In this document: piece after piece, positions 10,473 through 21,231 of the stretch
How the letters are laid out: each line of letters starts with the position of its first letter
How positions within the stretch are numbered: position 1 is the first letter of the stretch
Assembly (NCBI GenBank): GCA_963930645.1
Contig: OZ005653.1
Coordinates: forward strand, 211,716,496-211,780,495
Source of the DNA: Salticus scenicus
Taxonomy: Eukaryota > Arthropoda > Arachnida > Araneae > Salticidae
DNA: 64,000 bases
Direction: 5' to 3'
Program-made: the position numbers and the translations under genes
The notes under the pieces: model-generated
Seen by the model: only the letters and a program-made list of their open reading frames with translations
Told to the model about the DNA's origin: nothing
Database searches by the model: none

Positions 10473-11166
10473 TAATGACCCATATGCATATATATTTAAT
10501 ATTGCTTAATAAAATCTAAACAAATGGAAGGTTTTTAATTATCCTGTTAGAAAATAGGTCACTTAATAAAAACACCATGCAGTATGTTATAAAAAGTTAT
10601 TAAGTATGTAATTAAAAGTTATTAATTAAAACAAAAAAAGTTGACAAAATTTCATTAGAAAGCCTTACTAATTAAATTTACCATACTGAAAGTAGTTTGA
10701 TTTTTGATTATTTTAATTTAAAATTTTTAATAATTATTATTAATTTTAAAAGTAACTAATTTTATATTTAATAATAAATTATTAAAAACTATTAGAAGTT
10801 AGAATTTGTTTAGATTTAACTGTTAAAATTTAAATTTAGAACCTATAAAGCAGTGATTTTTTTTATGTGTGTGGGAGTGTGTGTAATATGCAAACACCAT
10901 AACAAGGATTAGAAGAAATTAGAAATAAGATTTAATTATTGAATTTACTAAAAATTAAGGATAATGATAAAGTCTAGCCTGAAAATAGAAAGATTTAACG
11001 TTTCTTTAATTTTTATATTTATCAGAACGCAGATCGTTTATTCTATATAGGAAGTTAATGAGAATATTTTGTAAATGATTTTATGTAAACATAATTTGTA
11101 ATGAATAAATAAATTAACTTAAAAAAAATTCTTTTCTCTTTATATATATATATATATATATATATG
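10473..11166. other. AT-rich stretch with TA microsatellite
   Basis: No gene seen. A TA tract of about 24 bases at 11142-11165 directly precedes a MITE end. Confidence 0.5.
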
Positions 11167-11168
11167 TA

Positions 11169-11310
11169 CAGTCGGCAGCAAATTTATTCGCGCGCTTAAA
11201 AAAATTCCTATATAAAAAAAGTACACTTAATACTGTTTTGTTAAATAAATCCTTGTAGAATCATGTTATTAGACTGACTAAGAACAGAATTCGACAAGAA
11301 TACAAACGAA
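11169..11310. mobile_element. Tc1/mariner-type MITE (cagtcggcagc family), half copy
   Basis: Begins TA-cagtcggcagcaaa and follows the family through acttaatactgttttgttaa and the central ctaagaacag, then loses similarity. The right arm is missing. Full copies are at 35581-35792 and 55443-55657. Confidence 0.75.
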
Positions 11311-11935
11311 AAGGTTTTAGGGATTCATTCCGATATTTAAAAATTATTAAATTAAGATATCAAAAAGGAAAAATATTATACTCATTCAGATAATAACATG
11401 AAAGAATTATGACAATTTTAAATATAAACTAAACTAAAGTAATGCTAATTACGAAATGATATATGCATCTAAACATACTTCAATAACTATTTTAATTCAT
11501 GCGCTAGGTTTATATATGATGATAACAAAGGATGGCCTTCTAACAACAATAAAATATGTAATTAATATCACTGTAACTGAAAAAATAATCATACAAAAAG
11601 CTGTGAATTTGTAAACCCTTATTATTGATGATGTCTGTTCCATTCGTGCAAAAAATAATATAATTCATAATGTTTTTTAGAATATGAATTTATTAACAAT
11701 TTTCATGATTCAAAAATCTTATTTTTTCAATCAAAAGGGGAATATGTTGGGTCACTTCATTCTAACGCATAAAATACTGAAATTTGAATATAAAAAATTT
11801 CGGAAACATGTGAATTATTGTTTGTCACATTCATTTAACATTACCGTACTCACTCTTTCACATCTTATAACTCTGTGAAAAAATGAGACAAACATATAAA
11901 CTATACTTTTTTCCGTGTGGATTTGATCCAAATAA

Positions 11936-11973
<38 letters not shown>

Positions 11974-12700
11974 GATGCCAATTTTAATATGTAGATGACA
12001 CTTTAAGCAAAATCTAACTACAGTGTTATAAATCAGAATAACCGATTGTCACTAGCCGCATATTTTAAGGATGATTTACAACAAAATCAGTAATTGAGTG
12101 GCTTTTATTTCTTGCTACCTCTCAAAGTGCTCACATTTAATATAAAACAAAGTATGATATGAAATGTTTGGATAATGTTATATTATATGTATTATCATAT
12201 GAATTATGAGATAATTGAAGTTTATATTATGATTTTTATATTTTTGTATATTTTTGTAATGTTTCATTTGCCTTAATTTTTTCGTCACATAACGTTTAAA
12301 AAATATATGTTATTTATGCGACTTATCTTTTAATTATTATTTTTGTTTAAACGAAAAAAAAATGACTCTTTATTAAAGATATGATTCCTTTTCAATCAAA
12401 AATAATTCTATATGCTTTTTTTAAATCTATTATCTATTTTCTTCTTCTTCTTATTATTATTATTACCATGCAATTTTTCGATATAAGTTCCCCTGTATTA
12501 TAAGCAACGACATATAATTCCTCATTTAACGCCTTTCCTCCCCCTTTTTAAATCGGGTATGGCTTTATAAGGTCAAAATATTTTTTTTTTACATTATTTT
12601 GGGTATTTACGCCTTGTCGTTTTGGCATAAAGCGATAGTATACTCTGTAGCTGTGAAAAAGACGATAACATATTCTTTTTCATTTATTCGCTTTCCCCAG
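11311..12700. other. AT-rich stretch, nothing recognised
   Basis: Contains an A-run of about 31 near 11940 and short TTA/TTC microsatellites near 12440. No convincing gene. Confidence 0.5.
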
Positions 12701-12905
12701 ATCTTTATCACCTCTGTGAGAATGCGCAAATTTTTGCCACACAAACCAACCAACTTGTAAGGGTACACGTCCAAAAAAGTAAAAAATCTGCACTTTTTGA
12801 TAGGAATGTGACACCTTCTGTGGTCAAAGTCGATGCCAAAATAAAAATTTCCAGATAAGGAGACACTTGAAAATTATGTGCAGCGATAGCGGCCATCAAC
12901 TGCCA
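12701..12905. other. Possible unidentified coding remnant
   Basis: Base composition is more balanced than the surroundings. The minus strand has a 63-codon frame and the plus strand has fragments such as MRKFLPHKPTNL between stops. I cannot assign a family; it could belong to the same decayed element as the 13.0-14.0 kb pseudogene. Confidence 0.25.
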
Positions 12906-13517
12906 TATAGGGGCACTACTTGTTTTATTTTATCTGAACTCCTAGTGGTCCAATATCGATTTTCATTTCATTTATTGTGAATAAAATACTTTTTAATTGC
13001 TATAAGTTTATCTATGTATATTATATGGTGTGGCACTCACGCTAGTTATGAAAACTTCTTTTAAAATCATCTATTTGGTCCTGCAACTTTCTCTGATAAG
13101 CAGCATGCTGTTCATGGTGAACAGGCCTGTCAGTACTGTTAATTATGCTTGTAGACTCAAACCCGTCAATAACATTAACTAATTGCATCCCAGAGAGCAT
13201 CTATCTCCTCCACATGGCTGTATCTTGCAACAGACCTACAGCACCACTGTTTCTTTTTATAAGGGAATTGTTTTGCTCATGTGCTTGATCTACAGGGAGT
13301 ACCGAAAAATCATTGTTAGTTTTGTGGATAACAAATTGACCTCTGTAAAAGTAATCTGGTACACTGGGTGCTGTGTCTTTAATTTCTACTAAGTCTTTAT
13401 ATAGACAAGCGACCAGCGAAGATAGTTGTTATGATTTTTATTAAAATCACACGATCAACTGATTGGAAGAAAATCATATTTATTAAAATTTTGATTTTTC
13501 CGACTGAGTGAAAATAA

Positions 13518-13590
13518 TGCCTGGACCGGGAGTCGAACCCCGGAACTTTGACTTACAAGGTCAAGGCTCTACCAATTGAGCTATCTTAAT
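13518..13590 (-). tRNA. tRNA-like sequence, anticodon TGT, broken acceptor
   Basis: On the minus strand the D arm, anticodon arm (TTGAC/GTCAA with loop CTTGTAA), variable loop and T arm (CCGGG-TTCGACT-CCCGG type) are all intact. U33 is present, and the anticodon reads TGT (threonine). The 5' acceptor strand (CATTAAGA) does not pair with the 3' strand (TCCAGGC), so it is not a functional gene. The body resembles tRNA-Lys more than typical tRNA-Thr. Probably part of a SINE-like insertion. Confidence 0.6.
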
Positions 13591-13695
13591 GGTGTTTTCC
13601 TTTACCTGCGGCTTATTTCTGTCGAGCTACCTACATGATAGACCAGATGTTTCTGCCTAAAGTTTGTCTGAGTGAGTAATGCTGACGGGTTGTCG

Positions 13696-13768
13696 GCCTG
13701 GATAGCTCAACTGGTAGAGCCTTGACCATGTAAGTCAAAGTTCCGGGGTTCGACTCCCGGTCCAGGCA
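13696..13768 (+). tRNA. tRNA-like sequence with perfect cloverleaf, anticodon TGT
   Basis: A 73-base cloverleaf with acceptor GCCTGGA/TCCAGGC, D arm GCTC/GAGC, anticodon stem TTGAC/GTCAA, and T arm with the TTCGACT loop. The anticodon loop is CATGTAA, giving TGT, but position 33 is A instead of the universally conserved U. Box A (TAGCTCAACTGG) and box B (GGTTCGACTCC) are intact, so RNA polymerase III transcription is possible. There is no T-run terminator immediately downstream on this strand. With A33 and its mirror copy it is best called a tRNA-derived element. Confidence 0.6.
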
Positions 13769-14280
13769 TTATTTTCACTCAGTCGGAAAAAAAAATTCGA
13801 TAGTTGTTATGGTCCATAAAAAGAAAAATGTGTCATTTTTTTCAGCGTTTCTTTATACAATTCGTAGTTATTATCACTAACTGACGGAATAAAGACAAAA
13901 GTATCTCTAAATTTTACACTGGAAGCTAAAATCGTAAAGTTGGGCAGTTTGAACTTTTTTCATCAATTTATTATTCAAACGGAATCTTCGGATTTTCTTG
14001 CAAAAATTCTTCTTTAAGTAGACTGTTTAAAATTGCAACAGTCTTCTGATGAATGGTTCTTTCTATTGTGACATGTTTAATTTTAATAGATGCTTCCCAA
14101 GCAGCACCGAAACGTTCTCTGAACGTTCAAAAATTGTTCTGCAAACACGTTCTAAGAACGTTCACTTTGAACGTGTTATAGACGTCTATCTGTCCATCTT
14201 GAAGACGTACAATAATACGGTTCAGAGAACGTTCAATGAACGTGTAACTATCACCATCGGTGTTATAGAAGCGTTCTGAG

Positions 14281-16760
14281 AATCTTTATCTCCGCAACTA
14301 TTGGTCGCAAATATATAGTTTCAGTTACAAAATGTTTTAAAGAATATGAGCATTTGTGGTATAACATGTTTAAATTTAAAATATCTATTTTTTCAAAATT
14401 GCAAAAACTAAATTTTTACATAGTCCCAGATCCCTATAATCATATTTAGAAAACTGACACTCATCCTAACAAACAGTTTCATTTCTATTCTCCCAAAATG
14501 GAACATGATATTTAAAGTTTGGATTTTCTAACATATTTCGGCCTTCAATAAGGGATCGGTTTAAAAATCCTAATTGGACTTTGTTTGCATTTTCCCTGGG
14601 TTTATTAAAGAATTTTTCATTGACTTTTTAATAAAGCCCGAGAAAATGCGAAATAATCCTAAATTTTGAAACTAACTATCTCAGACAATTTTGGGTGCAC
14701 AAAAGTGAAACTTTTTGTGTTATATTTTTTAGGTTAGAACTCAACTTTCACTATTAGTGTCATGAAAATTGTATAAAAATTATCAGTTTCTGTGATTTTT
14801 AGTAAATTGATTTTTTAAATTTAAACATGTCATATAATGAATTCTTACATTTGTTTTTTAAATACATTTTCTTATTGGAGGACGTTTGAGACCAATTGTT
14901 GCGCAAATGAAGGCCTGCTCTCGACTTTGCACCCTGTATATTCTAAACATTTCTGGGTACTACTTTGTAAGTCCATGGATAGTTTATAAATATATTTGAA
15001 TGCTGAAGTTTATAGAAAGTTTTAATATTTCAACATAAAAAATAATTTCAAAAATGAATGTACCAATACACCGCTAAAATAATATATAATTGAGTTTAGA
15101 ATATATTGTTAATTTATAATAATAAGAAATTGAAACAAAAAATTAAAAATTAGTTAGAAGGAGGAAATTTTAAAAATGTCCAAATACTTAAATACATATA
15201 TATATATATTTAATCATAATATTTTTCTAAAATATTTATTATACTTCATATTTTTAAATTTCAGTGCATGTGTGCATACATATTTTCAGTTTACAGCAGC
15301 AGTTTACAAAAATGATGTTTGCAGGTATTTAAATTTATTCCACATGGCAATGTAATTGGTATTTTTTAAATGTTTAAATTTCTTTAAATTGAGTCAACGC
15401 AATTTTTACCTCATTTGATGTAATTATGCTATCATGGCATATTAAATAATTGATAAATGTAAATATTATTAGTATTAATAAATAATATAGTAAATCGTCC
15501 TTTTTTTTAAGCAGAATATCTTTTTTTATAAAGATGTGGAATAAAATTGAATTGAATCTTTGTTTTATTATGCAGTTAAACAATTTCATATATTTTATTT
15601 AATAAATAACAGTAAAGAGATATTTAAAATTGTAAGTCGGTGAAACTTAGGATATTATTTTAAAAATATGCAATTTGCATAACCTAGATTGTATATATAT
15701 TATCATATAAACATTAAATAAATACTTCAGAATTTAAAAAGAAAAGAAAAAAAAAGAATTACATACCTTCCTCATTTTCTTCATAAGAATTTCTCCAAGA
15801 AAACACCCTTCCAACTAGCATTTTAAAATACATAATGACCAGTCTGGAAGGGCATTCACTTAAAATTAGCTCTCATCTTTTAAATTCTTTATGTTACTTC
15901 ATTCAGAAGCATAATAACCAAAAATAGTCATTTTAACAATTTCCATCTCAGAAGACTGAATTAATAAAATGAATCCATAATTTCTAAGCGGTTTTCTGTA
16001 ACAGGAGCAGTTTTTTCTGCGATACAACGCTACTTACAAGTATCAAATGTTAGGCTTAAGAACTTACGCAGATATGAAAATGATTGTTTAATTGATATTA
16101 AAATAAGACTTTAATAAATAGAAAATAGAAAATATTACAAGTTAAAAATATTACATTTTTACCTTTTCTAAAGCTTATCCAAGTCATTATAACGCGAAAA
16201 CTGAACAAAACAGATTACATTACACGTTTTAAAATTACCGCTTCACATAACGGCACGACATTCCCAAGACCTTTGAATTTGCACGGTCAGCGAGAATTAA
16301 ATAAATGCAATCCACAGATGTCAGTTTCATCTGCTCTTCCGTTCTTACATCCGGAATAATCATGTTTCAAAGTTCAACGTTTGAAACAAATTTATTAAGC
16401 ATTTATAGCTGTAGAAAACATATGGTCAATATTTTAAGGAAAAATGGAGCTGAGTTAAACAATTATTTAAATTTTTATAAAGTATTTGAAAAACTTATGA
16501 GATCACTTTATTTTTCCATTTTAAAATCTCGAATTAAACGGAAAAGCATATTTTGTTTTAGTGTATATTTTAGTATTGAATAAAATATTCAGTGAAAATA
16601 AATAAAATAAAATAAGAACAATCAAACACAGTAACGATTTAACAACATTATCAATATTGATAATTTATCAGTAACATTTAAACTTAAATAGAATCATAAA
16701 TAAAATATAATAAAAGTTTTAAATTATGCTTAAAGAAAAGAAGAAAATAACTCATTCTGT
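14281..16760. other. AT-rich interior, nothing recognised
   Basis: Includes frames at 15374-15589 (minus) and 16305-16583 (plus) without motifs. A composition shift at 15760-16300 has no identifiable product. Confidence 0.45.
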
Positions 16761-16764
16761 AACT

Positions 16765-17066
16765 TCCCGATGAGTATTAGAGACCGCGAGGTTCTACTCT
16801 CGAACCTTACAGACGGGAAGTGTTGGCTTCGATTCCTGGTGACGCTCGTCGACTTAGGTTTTCGGAGTTTTCCCGTGATTTTCTTTGAAACTCGCGTAAA
16901 GCACTATATTACTTATTCAATAACATCCGTTATTAGCTTTTTGTATCTAAACTTTGGGTCTGGGGAATGCATAGATTTTCATGACAGAAGACAATCATTT
17001 TTATGCTGTATAGAAGATCTTAGAAAATGTATTTTTCTAAGGGTTTATTATTATTATTATTACAAA
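16765..17066 (+). mobile_element. SINE-like retroposon with TTA tail
   Basis: A tRNA-like head (about 16768-16835, with cgaggttctactctcgaacc and the box-B-like gcttcgattcctgg) is followed by a central domain, ctcgtcgacttaggttttcg, gagttttcccgtgattttc and gaaactcgcgtaaa. An unrelated tail ends in a (TTA)n run at 17046-17065. The central domain also occurs in the SINE at 45794, which has a different head and tail. No certain target duplication was found. Confidence 0.65.
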
Positions 17067-17372
17067 TGAAAAAAAAAAAAAAAAAAAAAACGGTAAATTT
17101 GTTTTAAATCATCAGAAAACGATGTTTCAATTATTCGTTTTAAAGGTGATATCGAATTCTTTTGAAAGATAATTATAGTGAAAATTTTTATCCACCCTTC
17201 CCCCATCCCCCAGGGATGATGTATACTTATTCCTAGGGGAAAAAACAATGTCCTATGAATGATAATAATAAAAAAAAACTGTTTGACTATTACTCGTTAT
17301 ACAGCCAAATTGAATCAATAATATATATCAAATGTATGTCACGCAGAAGGTTTGGTGAGTATATATATTACA

Positions 17373-17905
17373 GAAGCTGATAGATAGCCTTTCTGTGAAT
17401 GGAAAATATTGGAACGTGGCAGTGCCACCTGTCGTCCGATATGCACCCAAAGGCAATCTGTAGAGTTTTACGTAATATTAATTTCACTTATCAAATTTAC
17501 AATATTTATAAATCACAGAAGTTGAGATTTTTCGTTTCCGTTATGAGATTAAATTGCAACATAGCCACGCCACCTGTTGGCCGATGTGCATCCAAAATGG
17601 ACCAGTAAAGCTTTACATAAAATCGATTTCACTTATAACTTCAGTGTATCACAAAATTTATTGTTAAATCACAAGAGTTAAAATATTGCCTTTCCGTTAA
17701 AATGATTAAATGGCAGATTAGCAACGCCACCTGTTGGACAATGTATACATCCAAATTGTATTAGCAGAGGTTATGATGATATATGCCAATATATCATGTT
17801 TAATACATTTGTACACTATAGAAGCTGAGATATAGTCGTCCCATAAATGGAGGGTTTCATTGCATAGCACCGTAATCTATCGGGCGATATATCCCAAATG
17901 AAATT
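17373..17905 (+). repeat. Diverged ~150-bp tandem array, 3.5-4 units
   Basis: Each unit begins with a variant of cagaagctgagat, then tttccgttaaatg, then gccacctgttggccgatgtg and catccaaa, and ends with a stretch like tttacataa...atcaca. Unit starts are near 17373, 17518, 17673 and 17821. The units have drifted strongly from one another. Fragments of the same unit lie at about 50110-50270. Confidence 0.75.
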
Positions 17906-18470
17906 CAAATAAACTCCAATTTAGGGCAAGATCTAATATTGTAACAAGTTTGGTCGAATTCCATACATTGATTCCTGAAATACAAAATCCACAAAATTTT
18001 TCCATGAGTTTAAAATTTTGTAATTTTTTTTCACCTCACCGCTACTGATTATTGGGAAGCATTCTTTACTGACGTGCTAACAAAACGTTAAACTGAAAAT
18101 GTAAAAAATGCTCTATTCTCTATCATGCTAAAAATTATAAATTTCGAATAACTTACGAAGTTTTTAAATTAGAATGTTGCAAATCTCTCAATAAGATTCT
18201 TATCAATATCATAAGTGATATTTTAAAACTGGTCCGATCTCTCTCCAATCATTTGTTCTTGAGATATCGTGTACATGAACTAACGGGCTATCACACTAAT
18301 AGGTGCCGATACACATTAACAGATACCATACCAACCTTTTGACTTCCGGATTCCTCACGCCACAAAACGTGTAAAAAAATCAAAAGCTGAAGTCAAAAAT
18401 TTTAAAGATTAACCTAGTTTCCCAACCAATAGTACTAAAAAGTCATTTTGTCATATTCGTTATAATTACA
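17906..18470. other. Unassigned interior sequence
   Basis: No open frame with recognisable motif and no repeat identified. Confidence 0.4.
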
Positions 18471-18699
18471 CTGTTACAGAACGTGTTATGACGGTGTCAC
18501 ACTTGAACGTTCTATATAGAACTAGAATTGTACGTTTTATAGATGGTACAAATCAAACATTTTCAGAATGTTCTAAATAATACTATTTCTTAACGTGTTT
18601 TAGAACGTTCTTTTGACACGAAACACGGTGTTTGAACTATTGAAACCGTTATTAGACGTTCACAGAACGTTGCTGTGCTACTTGGGTTCTGCTCCTGTT

Positions 18700-19609
18700 T
18701 CTACCTTGATTCCAGAATTTGAAACCAAAGTAGTCCAGCCACTATTTTCGAGAATCTGACCAAGAATTTCAAAAAACACCTGTTAAATATAAAAAGCTTC
18801 AAGTATGGTTACAAACTTGGAATCACCGTAAAAATCAGACCAGTTCTGCTGGACAGATTTTGTCAAAGCTAATAGAGGCTGATCAACACATATGACAGGA
18901 GTTTGCCCTAAATTTAAAATTACAGTTTTTTTTTTTTAATATTATTCCATTTCATGTTTTAGTATTGCCTGAAAAAGAGAACTTTCATTGAAAGAGGTAA
19001 AAGAGAAGAACGATTTAATTAAATCGATGAAGACTTTTTCCATAAAGCATGGAAAGCTTCCCACGAAATACCTAAATTTCCATCTTTTCTATCAGTGATA
19101 ATATGATCTAATCATCCCTGTTCCATTTTTCACTCAGATACAAATTCTAAAATTGACATTTAGAAAGAAGTGGTCTGATTTGCTTTTAGAACAATTGGTT
19201 CCTTCGATGGCAGTATTAAAGGCTTGAAAATACTATAGCTATCTGGAAGCTCTGGCACTATTCTGTTACTTTGACCAATACAAGAGACTTCTTTTAAAAA
19301 ATTCGCGAGGCTCACCAACTTTTCCTTTCGCAGAAATTTGAAAGATAGTAATCGCTGTTCCATGGAATGATTATTCTGAAATTTTGCTACAGCAATTAGA
19401 ACCAATAATGTCATACACACCAATGACTAAAAGGCCAATGAGCAAGTTTGAGCAGCATACGACACCTTCTTCATGAGCTTTGAGAATCTCCAAGTAAGCA
19501 ACAATTTCTGTCACGGCTTGACTGTCTTTTTAATATAAGTCTCCTGATTGTATCCTGCACTAAGGTAAGTATAATGAATCAAGTAGAAGTCAGAACGGAG
19601 TCGTCACAG
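18700..19609. other. More balanced-composition stretch without identified gene
   Basis: A minus-strand frame of 87 codons (19160-19423) has non-AT-like composition but no motif I can place; it may be a decayed coding segment. Nothing else is supported. Confidence 0.35.
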
Positions 19610-21231
19610 TTTTAATTTATTATATTAATAGCCTGGCTTTAAAATTCTGGCAAGGCTGTTCTTTTATAAACGTGAAATAGAGCAATAGGTTTCGTTGCTT
19701 TCGAAAGTTGCTTTCAAAGCGACAATAGCGATATTTATAATGAGCGCATAATAATTTTGTACATACAAAATTTTTTCTTGTTTTCTAAAGTAGCCGTGGA
19801 AACCTGTTTCGTATAGGGACGTGCTCGTAATTAACGTGTCGTGATTTTCATACTTTTTTCCATTTCCAATGCAAAAAAAAAAAAAAAAAAGTAAAATACA
19901 GAAAAAATATGAATAGCCCGACACAATATATAACAAAGTTGATCGAATTCATTATCTTAAAAGTTTTCTAGAATGAAAATATATTGCCATCTCGGAATTT
20001 CCATAAATTGCCAAGCAACGATGGAGATGGGCTATATTAATTGATTCTGCCAAATTACCAAGAGGGCCGATTAGTTGATCGAAAATACCAGTGCGATATA
20101 GATGTCCACCGAGGCAGTCGTGAGCTGTTAAAAGGCTGAACTGATCGAAAAAAAATAGACCACTTAGACGTAAAAAATATTGCACTACTAGTTACTACTT
20201 TGCACCCCATACTCGATACTCGAGTCGGCAATAGATCCTTGTTTAGATTAATTATGGCTGGTGCATGTAAAATCAGCCGTTGCTGCAATGTCATCCATAT
20301 TCCGTAAAAAATACACTTCTAGTGGTAACAGAAGTGTGAGCCACCCCCTTACTGGAAGATGAAATTTGCTTCAAATATACTATGAGGGTCAATGGACATT
20401 TCTCATAGATGAATCCCTGATCGTCGCCAATTACCCACTGTGTAACTCTAGCACGACGTTTAATCAATTCAGTCCCAACGTTATCATAGTTCCAGGCAAA
20501 ATATCTTGCGTCCACACTTTGCAATGTTTTAGTTTGCATTCGCAGGAAAATTCGCCGACTTCGAAATTTGAAGCATGTCTTCGCACTTTGCAGAACGTTT
20601 TGACGAAAACTGTGTACAATGTGACAACCAAAGATTATTTATATATATATATATATGTATCTTAACTTCTTGAAATCAAGTCTTGAGTTTTTATATTTTT
20701 TCCCCACTTAAAAATGAACTTTCAAAAGTAAAATAAAATAAAAAGTTGAAGGTGCGTTAGAATGTACGAATGACGATATAAATGATGAAGTAATTGCAGA
20801 AATATTTGTTGCATAACAACTTAAAAGTATCAAATTGTTAAAAAAATAATAAAAAAAAGAAGTAATTAAAAATCACCCATTTCTTCTTTTGTAGCTTTGT
20901 GTGGAATACTTGTTTCCATGTTGTTCATTCGTCTAATTAGAAGAAAATGATCCCTTCGGATTGGCTCAAAGATATTTGCACATGCTAAATGCTCCTACTT
21001 TGGGATTAAAAACAAATTTCTGATTTGATTTATAAAATTTTTAGGTTTAACTAAAAATAAAAGTAGTTTTAAATCATCGTGATTTTCAATTGTTTTCGGC
21101 TAACAATAATTAAGAAGATTTAAATTTCAGTTTTATGTATTAATAGCTTCTTTTTGCATAAATTGTGTGAAAGAAAAGATTTATTAGGTAAAGAATAATT
21201 TATATACCCAGGTATACCGAGTTTTTTAATA

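Larger units (their letters stand above)
13434..13798. mobile_element. Palindromic tRNA-derived insertion with 13-bp target duplication
   Basis: The direct repeat gatagttgttatg at 13421-13433 and 13799-13811 brackets 365 bases. Inside, two tRNA-like sequences face each other: a minus-strand copy at 13518-13590 and a plus-strand copy at 13696-13768. Their outer flanks also match as inverted repeats (ttttccgactgagtgaaaat and its complement), so the arms exceed 95 bases. About 105 bases of unrelated sequence lie between them. A 13-bp duplication points to LINE-type endonuclease insertion, as for SINEs. Confidence 0.85.
13042..13945 (-). pseudogene. Unidentified protein family pseudogene (DQAHEQNN motif)
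   Basis: On the minus strand a reading frame of about 125 codons runs from 13416 to a stop at 13042, broken only by one TAG where tryptophan is expected (RR-stop-ML). It includes FVIHKTNNDFSVLPVDQAHE, then QNN, GAVGL and DRPVHHEQHAAYQRKL. Upstream, at 13945-13812, the same protein continues with KLPNFTILASSV and FVFIPSVSDNNYELYKETLK. The two parts are separated by the tRNA-derived insertion at 13434-13798, whose target site falls in codons for DHNNY. The motif order DHxNY...RG-x-FxxxK...DQAHEQNN...GAxGL...RRW resembles a repetitive, poorly characterised protein family I recall from invertebrate genomes, probably transposon-linked; I cannot name it. A frameshift is also needed next to the insertion. 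Non-functional. Confidence 0.6.
14096..18686. mobile_element. Candidate 4.6-kb element with gaacgttc-rich inverted ends
   Basis: The left end, cccaagcagcaccgaaacgt, continues with tctgaacgttc. The right end, read on the minus strand, is cccaagtagcacagcaacgt followed by tctgtgaacgt. Both end regions (about 14096-14280 and 18470-18686) are crowded with the palindromic word gaacgttc or its halves. Whether these are the two termini of one element or two independent short repeats cannot be settled by eye. I see no transposase frame inside, and the interior includes a SINE and a tandem array. Confidence 0.45.

Noticed and set aside
12708..12899. 63-codon minus frame as a small membrane protein
   Set aside because: Hydrophobicity alone; plus-strand fragments are equally plausible and no family is recognisable.
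13518..13768. Functional tRNA-Thr gene pair
   Set aside because: One copy lacks acceptor pairing and the other lacks U33; both are inside a retroposon-like insertion with a target duplication.
19952..20665. Cluster of short overlapping frames on both strands
   Set aside because: The homologous region at 52.8-53.3 kb does not preserve any of these frames, so they are not under coding constraint.
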